A stretch of DNA of 37,424 nucleotides from Phlegmacium glaucopus (GCA_015039465.1 MU130360.1:56016-93439), one strand, 5' to 3'; shown: positions 10,311 to 21,322, counted from the first letter of the stretch. The notes: a model not told the origin generated them from the letters alone. Numbers and translations are program-made.

Positions 10311-10770
10311 TGTTAGGGAACAGTTGAAAGGTTAAACCAAGCGACTCTCCTTACATTCACACTCCTTGGATAACCCCATAAACATTGTTATTGACCAAGG
10401 TGCAGATCCTATATCTGCACCTTAACTATTTATACTAAGTACATGGTCTGTGCATGTGTATGTACTTGTTTGTATAGTGATAAGAATCAGTCATATAATA
10501 CTACACTACTAAGTGGGTACCTATCTGGGTCATGACTAAGGTGTAGTGACTAAGACATATGGGACAGAGCCAAAGAGACGGTAAAGGGGTGCACTTCTGT
10601 AGGAAACTTGTGATGGGACATCACATAGTGACAGAGGGTACAGGGTAGTGCCATAGGCATAGGCATAGGTGATAATGTAGGGTTGTCATACGATGGTGAG
10701 ATCAGGTGGTGGGTGGTGTTATGCATAGGCTGGGAGGCATAGGGTAGGACCTAAGGGAGGTCCCCTGACA
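10311..10770 (+). repeat. Solo LTR, family 2, copy a (GGGAG)
   Basis: Starts TGTTAGGGAACAG and ends GTCCCCTGACA, flanked by GGGAG on both sides (10306-10310 and 10771-10775). The TATA-like CTATTTATACTAAG is near 10428. It interrupts the right terminus of the 9824 fold-back element, so it is younger than that element. It is about 80% similar to 22817-23263. Confidence 0.93.
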
Positions 10771-10789
10771 GGGAGAGTAAAGACCTCAA

Positions 10790-11655
10790 TGGTGGTGGAG
10801 TCTGCCAGAGTCTGCTGGAGTCTGGTGGACTAAGTCTGGTAGGACTCCAGTGGATTTTACTGGACTGGACTGATGTTATACATTACTCCGGTCCGGCTCC
10901 ATTGGAGCTGTCTCCGGTAGTCCCTAGTCTATACCAGTGCTTTCCCTTACATCTGGAGATACTCCTTCCTACAACCAGGTCCAAAGCTTTTCCATATCAT
11001 TCCAGCTCCTCCAGAATTACTCCAAACCCATTTCCCTCATCTCCACCATAATGACCCTTACATCTGGAATACTCCTTCCTACAACCAGCTCCAAAGCTTT
11101 TCCATATCATTCCAGCTCCTCCGGAATTACTCCAAACCCATTTCCCTCATCTTCACCATAACAACCATATCTTTGTCATCACTTTCCCATTATCAGTCAT
11201 CACACCAGCATCGGATTATTCACCCAAGAATGCAGGACTTTCCGGGAGCAGAGCGCAGCAGTTTATATTTATCTTCCATATTTCGGTTGCTATTCCCTTT
11301 GTTATTTAAGTACTCGAAGCTTGTATGTTTTCCTTAGTTTCAAATATCAACTTAGTTCCCTCCTCTTGTTTGTCCTCTAAGTCACTGAGGCTTCCATCTT
11401 GTTCCTTACTCTTCCGGTTCCAAAATCAGGACACTATAGGAGTTGGGCAGCACAGCACATACACTGAGGCCATAGTCCTATCTGTTACTTGTTCCGGTTC
11501 TGTTCCGTCTGTTCCAGAATTACTCCAACATTTTCCCTTGGTTTAAACTTAACAACTGACAAGTTTGGCCCATGTCACACTGAAAAATCCTGGACCAGAG
11601 TCTGGTAAAGTCCACCAGATTCCAGCAGAGTATGTGGGGGAGTGTACAGTCCTCA
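10790..11655. mobile_element. Element with GTCTGGTG words, split by a solo LTR
   Basis: GTCTGCTGGAGTCTGGTGGA at 10800-10820 is complementary to TCCACCAGATTCCAGCAGAG at the right (near 11610-11630). The right terminus, ATGTGGGGGAGTGTACAGTC, is of the CACTCCCCCA type. The left terminus has been lost next to the right end of the 9824 element. Most of its length is the family 1 LTR at 10874-11554. It shares its words with 5599-5830. Confidence 0.6.
10874..11554 (-). repeat. Solo LTR, family 1, copy c (ACTGA), with an internal tandem duplication
   Basis: Complement of the family 1 LTR, with TGTTATACATTACTCC at left and GTTTAAACTTAACA at right. Flanked by ACTGA on both sides (10869-10873 and 11555-11559). 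It is about 100 bp longer than other copies because a segment (CCCTTACATCTGGA through GGAATTACTCCAAAC) is duplicated in tandem near 10946-11140. Confidence 0.93.
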
Positions 11656-12156
11656 AAGGCATGAATGATGTAGATATGAGTAAAAAATCAATTTCTCAAA
11701 GAGTAGATACAAAATATGAAAGACCCAAGGCTGGCAAGTTGGAATGATTAGCTAACTGCATTGGTGGTGGTGTCATTGTGAGTGAGTAGAAGTAGTTGCA
11801 GTGCTGGTTTGTATAAAGGTCCCCTTGATATATTGCACAAACTCCAGGCTTGTGGGGCTGCTCTACCTTGACACTTGACACCCACTAATTTTTTTTCAAG
11901 TCTCTGCATGTATTCACACCACTTGCTACCAAAAGTCAACCCACATCTACTTGTATTTTATATGCATATTTTTTTTTGGCCCTGCTTTTGTAGTTCTAGT
12001 CTTCTATATCCTTTACCTGTATATGAGTTATCTATGTACTTAACAGTACTAATAAGGAATTTCAGAGATTAGCATGGGTGATACAAACTGATTACATTCC
12101 AATATGCTTGCCTGCAGAAACCATCAGTACTTGCCATATGTACCAGGCTAAGACTT
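11656..12156. other. Spacer with no supported gene
   Basis: Minus-strand frames of about 60 codons occur at 11696-11939 but show no motif and no splice context. Nothing else recognised. Confidence 0.4.
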
Positions 12157-12735
12157 TAGTGATGCCAAAGTTCAGTTCAATTCAGTTCAGTTCAAACCAG
12201 CTCTTTTAAATAGTGTTGCTCATGGCTCAGGCCACATTTTGTCTGGAGTGTTCTAGCTACTAAAGTATGTTGGTGGTTTTGTGAATTTTATTTAGCAAGA
12301 TAGAAAAAATGTGGCTTGAGCCATGAGCAACACTATTTAAAAAACTGGTTTGAACTGAACTGAACTGATGAACCATTATATATTCTAAAATTTTCCCCAC
12401 TATTGGAAATTTTATGGTCTAAGGACCATCCTCAGGCCTTACCCACTTAATTTCTACTTATATATAATCTCAGGACCCCTTGAGGATATATAACACCACT
12501 CATTTGTATTTACATTCCAAAATGGATCATGCTAATATATGACATAATCACATCATATACCAAGTCTGGCCATTATCTCCTTCATCAATCATTTTTTCAG
12601 TCCCACAAAGACTTCCAAATTGTTTGGGGATTTCCCACCCTTCCAGGACCTAGCAGTTCAGCAGTTCAGTTCATTTCAAACTGGATGAACTGCAAATTCT
12701 TTAAATGCCTGAACTGAACTGAACTTTGGCAACTA
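12157..12735. mobile_element. hAT-like fold-back element with AGTTCAGTTC words
   Basis: Left end TAGTGATGCCAAAGTTCAG; the right end complement reads TAGTTGCCAAAGTTCAG. AGTTC/GAACT words iterate at both ends. Inside, 12171-12241 and 12305-12372 form a near-perfect stem of about 65 bp, a second fold-back. CCAGGCT occurs at 12143-12149 and again directly after the right end at 12736-12742, a probable target duplication with 7 extra bases on the left. Confidence 0.65.
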
Positions 12736-13247
12736 CCAGGCTCCAGCAATTAGCTTGGGTTACATGACTTGACAAGGTGCTGATATGTCTGCCTGCAGAG
12801 ACTGATCAGTGCTTAGGAGACCATCAGCTCCCACAAGTACTGATATGCTAATTGGTATTTTTCCAACATAACAATTGCCTCAAGTCAGATTATTCTGAAC
12901 TCATCAAAGTTGAAATAGTTCCAGTTAACTAAGATGTCACTGTTTGGGATAAAAAGTAAATGCATTAGAATATGCTGAAGCATTGAGCTGAATAAAATGG
13001 TGCTCAAAGGTCAAAGTAGACTGCATTATAGAGTTCTTCACAGCCCAAATCACATGCACAAATGATATTTATTCAAATTCCTTTACCTTTCTATACCATG
13101 CCTCATAAAAAGCTATTGGTAACTCAACATACACACCACAATCTCAAAACTGTGTCATCTATCAAACTGAAGTTCTTGACCTCTCATCAACTGAAGTTTC
13201 AATCAATTGACATTCCACTTTGAGTTGTTCACCACATAAAACAGGCA
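12736..13247. other. AT-rich spacer, no feature seen
   Basis: No convincing open frame or repeat structure. Confidence 0.45.
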
Positions 13248-13890
13248 TCAAATGAGATTGGTGAAGTACAGAAATAGGACTGCAACTGGAAGTAGTGCTT
13301 GGAAGTTCAGTCTCAAGACTAGAAAAATTAAAAGACCACAAGCCATGCTACCAATCAATATTGGTGCATGATACTGGGTGCCAGCTGTTCCAAGAATTGC
13401 CTTAGAACAAAAACATGGGTCTGGAGTCCAGCTGCAGTCAGCATAAAATCCCCAATAGTGGCAGAGCCCCAAGTGTGTGGCAAGTTTTTCCAGCACTGGA
13501 GATGACAAATAGATGGTTGCACCAAGTGAAATCAGGATTAGTCATCTGCCATGAAAATGACACAAGGAAAACTACAAACATTGTATCAGAAGTGAACAAA
13601 AAATTTAAACTCCTTCATGTCTGTGTTCTTGGCCATGCCATGAAGAATCATTGGCTGTGTGTGTAGCTGTACTTTGAGATCTGTATTGAAGGGAGTCAAA
13701 ATATCCATCCAATTTCCCATTCACCAAGTAGGTAATGTACTGGTCAAAGAGCCTGAGAACAGCAGACATTTTGTGCTCAATATCTTCTGGCCTAAGGCAT
13801 GGGGATGTCTCTAATGAAGAAGGTGCTCAGAACAGTGATACATGATGTACCATTAGTAGGCAGCAATGCTGTATTATGAGGTGTGTGCAG
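13248..13890 (-). pseudogene. Gene-like region, unrecognised, frames broken
   Basis: The minus strand has an 86-codon ORF (13248-13508) and, upstream, two further open pieces that change frame. One piece starts MLHTPHNTALLPTNGTSCIT and another includes RPEDIEHKMSAVLRLFDQYI. The latter has a natural amino-acid composition for a globular protein. Splicing could link some of the pieces, but I could not find a consistent set of sites. No family is recognised. It may be a decayed gene or an exon series. Confidence 0.25.
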
Positions 13891-14162
13891 CATTTTTTTT
13901 TCTTCCACACAGGGCTGCTTAGCAGAATGTTCAGGCATTTATAGGGGACATGTATGAGGGGGGCATCACTATGTAATATACATCTTTTCTTTTCAATCAA
14001 TTGTTGCTATTGTCAAAAAATCCTTTGTTGCATGCATGTAAGTATTGAAATTCTTATTAATTTAATGCCTTTGCAACATACATGCTCATAATATTGGGCA
14101 GGCCATCATTGAACTCACCAACCAGCTCAACAATGGTATTGCACAAATAAACCAATGCTTTG

Positions 14163-14313
14163 CATCAGGAAAAACACTTTGGCTCTGGGAGTCTCTCAGA
14201 GCAACCTCAAAATTTTAAGTGTATAAATCATTAAAAAATGCATTTGAAACATATTTATTTTTTTGAGGTTGGTCTGAGAGACTCCCAGAGTAGCTAAAGT
14301 GTTTTTTCTGATG
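14163..14313. mobile_element. Short fold-back MITE with CATCAGGAAAAA ends, copy b
   Basis: Second copy of the 9585-9753 element, 151 bp, with the same arms and AT-rich loop. Shortened by a small deletion near the right end, where GAGTGTCCTACAGCTA is missing. Adjoins the longer related element to its right. Confidence 0.75.
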
Positions 14314-15073
14314 TATCCAAGGACACCTCAGGACAACCTAGGACAGCATAGATAAAATTTTGAGTGTCACACATTTGCTCAGGACACCTTTAGTGTATCC
14401 TGGTGCATTGACCATCTGGATTAAATCACATCAGGAGGCCCTGGGAGTCCCTTAGAATTTATGAATTTTGCTAGAGAACCTTTAACCGCCATGTCCAGGA
14501 AAGTATTTTGCAATTTTCTCAATAAGGGGAGCTGCTATTAATATAATTTAAACATATTCAGGGTCCTAAAACAATTCTCTACCATCTTTAAAAGGTTTCC
14601 TTTTTTGGAATTTATGTAATCTACCCCGACCCATATGCTTGAAATCATGCTTATCTGTGATCATGTGACCAATGAATGGTCTGTGTGCCATCCAAAAGAT
14701 ATATAAACCACCCACAATTTTGTTTTCTTATTTCCTACTTCCCCAGTATTATATATGTACTAGTATATTTATGTATCACTATTTTATTATTATTTTCAAT
14801 ATATTTGCTTATATTTCCATGCACTCTAAGACCCTCTAAGATCCTAATCTATCCAAGAGCAACAATAGTGGTTATGACTGCTCTAATAATATTACCCATT
14901 CATAGGTATCTCTAAGACATACCCAGGACCACCCAGGACACCCCCTGGAGTTCAGGGAAAAAAAGAACATTGGAATAATACCTTCTTAGAGCACTCTTGG
15001 AGCTCTGGGAGTATCTTAGAGTATCTTAGAGCATCCTTAGACTGTCCTGGGGGAAAAAGTGTTTTTCCTGATG
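14314..15073 (+). mobile_element. Long CATCAGGAAAAAC-end element, copy a
   Basis: The core, from CTGCTATTAATATAATTTAA to the TATATAAACCACCCAC region (about 14533-14735), is shared with 31590-31865, 35590-35813 and 36077-36216 in the opposite orientation. The right end is built of GGACA/AGAGCACTC words and finishes GTGTTTTTCCTGATG at 15073, abutting the gypsy relic. The left limit is uncertain. No ORF. Confidence 0.6.
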
Positions 15074-15866
15074 TGTTGTAACATCTGCATCACAGTTCTA
15101 TTTGTGTGTTCTATAGAACCATCTGTTTCAAGGTGGTATGCACTAGACATTTTTAATTTAGTTCCAATGAGCTTATGTAAATGTTTCCAGAAGGTGTTGG
15201 TAAAGAACATCACAATCACTAATAATATTTTTCAGTAATCTGTGATGTTTATACACATTTTCAAACATTAATTCCGCAAGCTCTGGGGCTTTATAATTTA
15301 TTCTGCTTGGTATTAATTCAACCATAGCAGTAAGTAAGCAAATAACAACAGTGATGGAATCAAATTTGCCATCTTGATTACTAGATGTCAGCAATGGCCC
15401 TACAAAATCCATGCCTATGGATTCCCATGGAGCTGATGGAATAGCTAAGGGATTTAACAATCCATAAGGCTTCTGGTTACTCAGTTTACTCATTTACAAG
15501 TTATACATGTTGCACAGTATAATTTGGTATCTGAGACCATGTCTTTCCACCACTTAAGTAATCTAGTGTTTTACTTGCTCCTAAATGTGCAAAGATGGAG
15601 TGAGCTTCTGAAATTGTTATCTCATGTAAGCTCCTGTCATTGACCATTATCCTAGGTATACACAATAGTTTCTTTCCTGAAACTTTTAGATAGATCAAAC
15701 TGTTATTGACTTCAAAATTCCTAAATTCTTTCAGTTTCTCAATTATTGACTTCAAAGTGGAATTGTCCTGATAATGGCCCTGTAATTCTTTGAATAAATC
15801 AATTCTGGCACTACTTTCCAAGATTACTTGGGGTAGTGATGTGGTTGACAAATCTGGTAGGTCCAA
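15074..15866 (-). pseudogene. Ty3/gypsy integrase fragment, frameshifted
   Basis: Read on the minus strand, the fragment begins with the zinc-binding part of integrase (EAHSIFAHLGASKTLDYL, then CATCITC in a shifted frame). It continues into the catalytic core: IGMDFVGPLL carries the first Asp, IISDCDVL the second, and TDGSIEHTNRTV the Glu. Integrase inserts retroviral-type DNA into the genome. At least two frame changes (near 15500 and 15205) break it. Reverse transcriptase, RNase H, chromodomain and LTRs are absent. The end at 15074 coincides with the terminus of the neighbouring repeat, so that insertion probably truncated it. Confidence 0.88.
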
Positions 15867-16534
15867 TCAAATTTGATTGGGTCTTCAGAGCCATTAATAT
15901 TTTTGCTTTGATCGGCATCTATGTGGTTCTGCAAGGGCCACAGAAATGAATGGAGGGTGAGAGTGCCAGCAGCACAACCAACCTAAAGACAAGTACCAGC
16001 CAAGATACTTGAGTTACTGAGCTGGAAGGACATTAATGTTGTACTTGGGATAAAATATGTGTTATGAATGGCTGGTATGGTCATTGGACCCCCTACTCTT
16101 TCTCCCTTCTGTTACAATCCCTTACTCTTATCCTTAACCCTTTGCCTGAACACTGTACTATACTTAGCCTCACCCTTTCCCTTTGCCCTTTCTGACTCAT
16201 ACTTTTAGTATATAAGAGCCATACCCATAGCTATACATTCTTTAGTTTAGCTATTGTATCTTTACAGTCTTAATCTACTAGCTTGCTCACAAACCCACTC
16301 TTAGCCTAGTAAGGGGATAAAAATCACTCATGTATAAGGACTTGAGTTATTTGGATTAGTTTGCTCAGCACTGAACATGAGTGCAAGCTTCTAGTTGCCA
16401 TAACAATATTTGCCTAGGGAATTCATATAATCACAATCATGAACTGATAAAAAAAATTACCAGAGAGCATTTCCAATTCCATACATTTGTGTTATCTCAG
16501 ATCCACAGTCCATTGTAGTTTGTAGTGGCAGAAT
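15867..16534. other. Spacer, no feature seen
   Basis: A few short frames and a pyrimidine-rich stretch near 16080-16200, followed by TATATAAGAGCC near 16210 that could be a promoter or LTR piece. No partner or terminal repeat was identified. Confidence 0.35.
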
Positions 16535-17142
16535 TTGGAGATGTGCTATGATATTAATAACATAAAGTTTCCTGACATGTCAGCAGAGGAATGGAAAGTT
16601 TGCAGAAAACATATCATTACACACTTTAGAGAGGAAACAAGCCAAAACAAAACATATGCAATATGGCTCTATCAATCATCAATCTTCCTTCTGTCACTCA
16701 TTGAAATTAACAAGGAAGCAGTTCCAGTTCCCCCTAACACCCTTCAAGATTAGTGATCACCACGGGTTTTTGAAATCCTGTGGGTAAGCAGGCCTGGCAC
16801 AGACAAGTATGGGTATGGGAACAAATTTCTGTACCCGCCACCTACAAAACGAGCCCTAGAACATCTGAAATGGATGAGAATTGGTGGAGATATAGCCAAA
16901 TGATATAACATATCATTTAGCACATATCTTGCTCATTTCTGGGTTGTTTTGGGTGTTTTTGGGCTTGTTTTGATGGGTAAACCCATGGGTTTAACAGGTA
17001 TGGGTTTTAGGGGTACGGGTATGGGTCGGCGTTGAGATACACGAGGGTTACCCCTGCCATTCACTATTCAAGATCTCACTTCTTTTACCAAAATTAGACC
17101 TGGACCCAGTTGCCAACAGTACTGGTCAAGCCTAGTTGAGAA
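16535..17142 (+). pseudogene. Small ORF split by a hAT MITE (unrecognised)
   Basis: The first open part (16535-16750) encodes a peptide with MSAEEWKVCRKHIITHFREE and ends NTLQD. The next codons, TAG TGA, belong to the MITE terminus. If the MITE and one 8-bp repeat are ignored, the same frame stays open for about 23 more codons (LTSFTKIRPGPSCQQYW) to a TGA. That the frame remains open across the empty site suggests a once-coding sequence. The family is not recognised. Confidence 0.4.
16751..17066. mobile_element. hAT-type MITE, 316 bp, 8-bp duplication TTCAAGAT
   Basis: Ends: TAGTGATCACCACGGGT at left; the right-end complement is TAGTGAATGGCAGGGGTAAC. Flanked exactly by TTCAAGAT (16743-16750 and 17067-17074). 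The interior has CCCATGGGTTT/ACGGGTATGGG words. Related to 4980-5153. The terminus supplies two in-frame stops to the ORF it interrupts. Confidence 0.88.
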
Positions 17143-17690
17143 ATGAGTAAGAGTCCACAGTCAATCACTCTTATCTGATCCTATCAAATGAAGGAAGCAT
17201 GTCAGGAAAGAAGAGTTGGAGACATCTTCCACCTTCATGACACTAGGGAAATTTACATAAGATTTGACTATGCAAGCCTTGAATCTATTGTAGGCACAGG
17301 TTTGTGGCTTGTAAGAATGAAGGTATGACTAGGCATGAGTGTGACATTTAGAAAAGAAGAAAAAAGTCAGTGTGATTTTGGTTACAATGCCAATACATCT
17401 CTGTCATGTCTTACAACCATGGATCATCATTAGAAGACCTCATTGGCTCCAGTCCACAAATGGATGGATCTATGACATTCAACACTCCATGCATTTTAAC
17501 TGCACTCCACACCAAGTATTGGGGGCTGGGCAAGAAGAGCATGAAGGATGAGGAAGCTGAGTGGCATAAGTCACAGATCAAAGCTGGTGAGATAGGTGTG
17601 GACAACAGTGATATCACTGGCTGCTATGTCCTCAACTTTGGTATTGAAGGCATCCAACCCTAAAAAATTTGGATCCATGTGGGTAAACAT
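17067..17690. other. Spacer with a weak 85-codon ORF
   Basis: A plus-strand ORF (17406-17663) and an overlapping minus-strand ORF have no motif I recognise. The DNA may be a decayed host gene into which the 17691 element inserted. Confidence 0.3.
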
Positions 17691-17973
17691 TAGTAGCAGT
17701 CAAACATCAAGATTCAAGGATGATTCAGATGGCGGATTCAGCGCGGATTCAGATGAGGATTCAACAATCCGAAACATGACTTGAATCGCCCTTTTTTTTG
17801 AATTGTTGGATCGCCTCTGGAGTCGCTTCAACTTTTTGAATCACGATTCACTCATAGACGATCCACTCCCCTAATTAAATTTGTCTTTGTAATATGATAC
17901 ATTCCATACTGTAGTAACTATACTACTTCATATTTCAACCATCAACGAGAACTTGTAAACCGAATCTGATTTG
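17691..17973 (+). mobile_element. 5' terminal region of element A, with GATTCA words
   Basis: The first 52 bp (from TAGTAGCAGTCAAACATCAA to GGCGGATTCAGC) are identical to 23674-23725. The word GATTCA or its complement TGAATC recurs over the next 150 bp, in both orientations. The region leads directly into the coding sequence at 17974, so it likely holds the transposon end, transposase-binding repeats and the gene's promoter. A matching 3' end was not found. Confidence 0.75.
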
Positions 17974-19647
17974 ATGCCTCCCACTGGCAAGGCTGGAACT
18001 GCTTCCAAAAAACCTCCTTCTCGTGCCAGAAAGCCTACTACCAAAGCCAAGGCTGCAAAAGAAGCCACTTCCGAAGACGACACTCCAGCGGCCCCTAAGA
18101 AAAAGAAGGCTGGCCAAAAAAAGAAGGAAGTGCAGCTATCAGACAGCGGTAATGAGGGACAGGAAAATGATGATGATGTTGGTGATGATGCTGATGATAA
18201 AGTCGAGTAAGTTGTCGGGTCTTATGATGATTCTTGTTGCGATACACAGCTATAATCTGACACATCATCAGTTGGAAAGACATAGACTTGAACTGGAGTC
18301 TTATCACCATCTTGGAAGAACATCAGGCCATCAAACAAGGTCTTTTCCCGGTACCCAGAGCAAATGTGTCTGTATCGCAAGGTGGAAGCAAGCCTAAGAC
18401 CAATTATCAGTGGATGCTAGCCCAGAAGTTGTTCGAGAACCATGAGAAGTACAAAGATGCATTTGCGTTAGTAAAAACACCTGCAGACAGGGCCAATTGG
18501 CAGTGTAAAATAAAAAATTGTCTCAAGCGGTAAGGATGAGGACCAAACCTACCATAGTCTTGTCATGCTGACTTGGGAATTGGAAGGATGACGCAGGAAG
18601 TCCGCAAATATTGTGATATGATGGGTGAGACAGGCGCTGGTATAGTGTATGAGGAAGATATCGATATGGACCTCAACAATTCACTGACCCAGAGCTGGGG
18701 TAGGTTGTTATGTGTTCAAATAGTATGTGTGATTTGGGATTTTGACTCGATATCAATCTCTAGCTGCAATCAAGGAGAAATGCCCATGGTTTTTCAAGCT
18801 CAAAGCTATTATCGACAAACGTCCAAGTGTGGTTCCTGTCGGTGTCGGAAACAACAACTCAGGGTATGATGTGTCCATTCTAGCGCCCAGTGAGAATACT
18901 TCAGAGTTCGACTGGAGTGATCCGGGTCTTGGGCTTGACACCATTGATGCTATTGCTGACAGCGATGGTATTGATGAAGGTGATGGTGAAGGCAATAATG
19001 GTGATTATGGTGGTAATGGTTCGGATGATGGTGGGGACAGTGAGATCAAAGATGCAGCAGTAGAGAAGAAAATCCTGACCACGAAATTGAAGACCCCAAC
19101 TGTGATAAAACGCAAAGCTGCTCCAACCAAGACACCAGAAACCAAAATGTTGAAAACATCCGCACAAGCTGGAAAATTGACTCCTGTAACTGCCACAGCA
19201 AACCAACGAGCATCCAAGAAGCAAAAAAATGGAATTGAAAAGATCAGTGCAATCACAGCGAAGGAGGAGGAAACAACTCAAAAGGTATTAGACCTGAAAA
19301 AGCTCAAAGTAAAGGGAGAAACTGAGAAGGTGTTAGCAAAGATTAAAGCTAAGGCAGATCTGAAGATGCAGCAGATGAAACTTCATGCAGAACTCACGCA
19401 GAAGAAGATGGATAACAAGTTCCGTTTGCAGATGGCTCGGATGGGACACTCTCAGATAGGACACACCTATAACACTGGATCCGGCAGCGCAGTCCATAGC
19501 AACGCAGCTGCTTCAGGTTCTGGCTACTCTGATACAGGATCAGTTACTCCTTCAGCCTACTCCAGCGAGTTGCCACAATTAGACCCAAGCTTGGATTTTT
19601 TCGGTCCAAACTCAGGCTATGATTTTAACCAGCACTTACAGGACTAG
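17974..19647 (+). CDS. Myb/SANT-like, coiled-coil protein of a two-component transposon (4 exons, 495 aa)
   Basis: Exons 17974-18206, 18272-18529, 18587-18699 and 18764-19647 join in frame. Introns of 65, 57 and 64 nt have GT-AG ends, and the total is 1488 nt including the stop. Residues 1-78 are basic and acidic low-complexity sequence (KKKKAGQKKK then DDDVGDDADD), likely nuclear. The second exon begins DWKDIDLNWSLITILEEHQA, the Trp-acidic-helix pattern of a Myb/SANT-like DNA-binding domain. An acidic linker (DGDGEGNNGDYGGNGSDD) and a Lys/Thr-rich part follow. A helical Lys/Glu/Met-rich stretch (about 400-440) could form a coiled coil, and the tail is Ser/Gly-rich. Harbinger-type transposons need such a partner to bring the DDE nuclease to the ends and nucleus. 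That role is inferred from domain type and the shared end with 23674. It could instead be a host gene beside a transposon remnant. Confidence 0.8.
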
Positions 19648-19777
19648 GTATTAACTCAATATATATATATATATATTATATTATTATCCGATAGTTCATT
19701 CCATATCCGAGCCTGACTCAGAGCCTGAGTTACTAGGGACATGAACCCCATGTTGCTCAGCTCATGCACGTATACGT
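19648..19777. other. 3' flank of the 17974 gene with an (AT)n run
   Basis: Follows the stop codon. It contains an AT microsatellite near 19660-19676. No polyadenylation signal could be chosen with confidence. Confidence 0.4.
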
Positions 19778-19980
19778 AGTGATGTGCTGGCTTGGCTTTA
19801 GCCTGAAGCCATGGCTTTGGCCTGGCTTGCCTTGGCTTTGGCTTCACTTTTTCCAGGCCAAGGCCAAACCCTTGGTCTTGGCTTGGCCTTGGCCTGGCCT
19901 GGCTCAAGCCATGGCTTGGGGTCAAAACTTGGCTTGACTTTGGCCTTGGCTTGGCCTTCTCAGGCCATGGCTTAAACCTA
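19778..19980. repeat. Fold-back array of CTTGGC / GCCAAG words
   Basis: Begins TAGTGATGTGCTGG, like the hAT-type ends at 4980, 12157 and 16751. It then consists almost wholly of CTTGGCCTTGGC, GGCCAAGGCC and CCATGGCTT words in both orientations. No matching right end was found, so it is a partial element. The long frame across it is low-complexity. Confidence 0.65.
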
Positions 19981-20329
19981 AAAAGGTGAAGATTAGTAAA
20001 AAAATAAAATACATAACATTTTTTCTGCCTAAATTCATTGCATTAATTCTAATGTCTATCCATTATTCTCTGCAGGATCAAGTAATTTCTTTATGAATTA
20101 TCCTTATGTAAAAATACTATATAATTAATAAATACCTTTTTTAGTGAATGAAAGTGGTTTTTGAAAAATCAAATTTACTTTTTCACATCATATGCACACA
20201 CTTGACACATCATATCAAAAAATCTTCGTTGTCAGGGAGATTCTGCTCTGGTTTCATGCTAAGGCTGAGACAATCCAGACATCAACCTTGGCCAAGAAAG
20301 AAAAGCTGTAAATAATGGTCCAGGCCTAG
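19981..20329. other. AT-rich spacer, no feature seen
   Basis: No ORF or repeat structure of note. Confidence 0.45.
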
Positions 20330-20700
20330 GAAGATCATACGTACAGGATATGCAGAGTCGGCCCATACCCATTCACCATGTTCCATCAAATTGTGATGCT
20401 CTTTTGAGAGAAACAATTGAGTCCAAGAGGTTGTCACCATGAGCACTGCCAGCTTGGAGACCATTGAAGCAGAAATCAATCCATGCCGGAGCAATGGGCA
20501 ATGAAACAACGGAATCAGATGACAAAGATAAACCCTCAGCAATGAATGGGATCCTCAGGAGAAGACAGACCAGAATCATCAAGGTGAAGATCAATCTCCT
20601 CACATTGCATTGCAAATGCATGAACTCCAATGCATGCGGCAAACCAATGAAGTTGCGAGAACATGGCGCACCAGAGTACCAACAACCAGACATAGGTTCT
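20330..20700 (-). pseudogene. Harbinger-like DDE transposase, C-terminal fragment
   Basis: On the minus strand, a stretch ending in EHGEWVWADSAYP matches the last conserved block of PIF/Harbinger nucleases, in which Asp-Ser-Ala-Tyr carries a catalytic acid. It is preceded in a shifted frame by GLQAGSAHGDNLLDS, resembling the GLPGSxHD block that precedes it. Directly after the Pro codon comes GTACGTATG, a plausible 5' splice site. The frame change between the two blocks, and the lack of the N-terminal half or downstream exon, mark it as a relic. It is on the opposite strand to the 23909 gene and is not its missing half in place. Confidence 0.65.
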
Positions 20701-21322
20701 TCAGTGAATGCAAGCAGCCATTGAGGAATCTGATTGCATGTTCAAATCGTAGCCATTAACACTTTGCCAGTCAACATGTAGTTGTGCCCTCCAGCTCAAA
20801 TGCAGTTCTTGTTTCTAGCTCATCACCCGATTGGGGGTGTCTTCACACCCTAAAAATAATTATGTTACTATTTCATAAAATGAGAGTATTAAATAATGCC
20901 TTTAAATAGAATAATTCAGCAAGGTACCATGTCAACCTCTAGTATCTTATATATGTACATACATTCTATATAATATATCTTACATAAGGCAGCCAAATAG
21001 GTGCCATGGACTTCTTTGTCTCCACCAGTTTTGAAGCTATTAAAAATTGGTCTGGTAGTTTTGTTCAGACTGTTGAAAGGATCACTTTTACCAGAAGGAT
21101 AAGAAAAAACAGGTGATCCAGTGGCAGTAATTTTGTTGTACAAAAGTAGTGGTGACTAAGTTTGTTGCATAAACTCTTCAAAATCATAACACTTAGTATT
21201 AGGTGAAGGTTTTAATAAGCCTTAATTAAGCTTTAATAACATAAGATATTTCTATCAGGACATAAGATACCTCTATCAGGCCAGATAGATATTGGGAACT
21301 ACTACTGACAACCACTCTCCTT
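20701..21322. other. Spacer with one weak minus-strand ORF (20916-21143)
   Basis: The 75-codon minus ORF reads in part TGSPVFSYPSGKSDPFNSL and FKTGGDKEVHGTYLAAL, which looks like real protein, but no family is recognised and no start or splice signals confirm it. It may be an exon of a decayed gene. The rest is AT-rich. Confidence 0.3.

Larger units (their letters stand above)
9824..10777. mobile_element. Fold-back element with CCAAGC/GATCTGAGC words, split by a solo LTR
   Basis: The ends are complementary: CCCTCCCCCACACATTCTG at left, and CAGAATGTGTGGGGGAG plus AG at right once the LTR at 10311-10770 is removed. The subterminal parts hold many copies of TCCAAG(C/T)(A/G)GATC(T/C) and its complement. 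AATGGTGG occurs just outside both ends (9806-9813 and 10787-10794), an exact 8-bp match if the terminus is taken as CAGTACTTTAC/GAGGTCTTTAC. Without the LTR it is about 0.5 kb and non-coding. Confidence 0.75.

Noticed and set aside
19656..19925. 89-codon minus-strand ORF
   Set aside because: Repetitive translation of CTTGGC words (KAKPAH, QARPKP type), no protein features.
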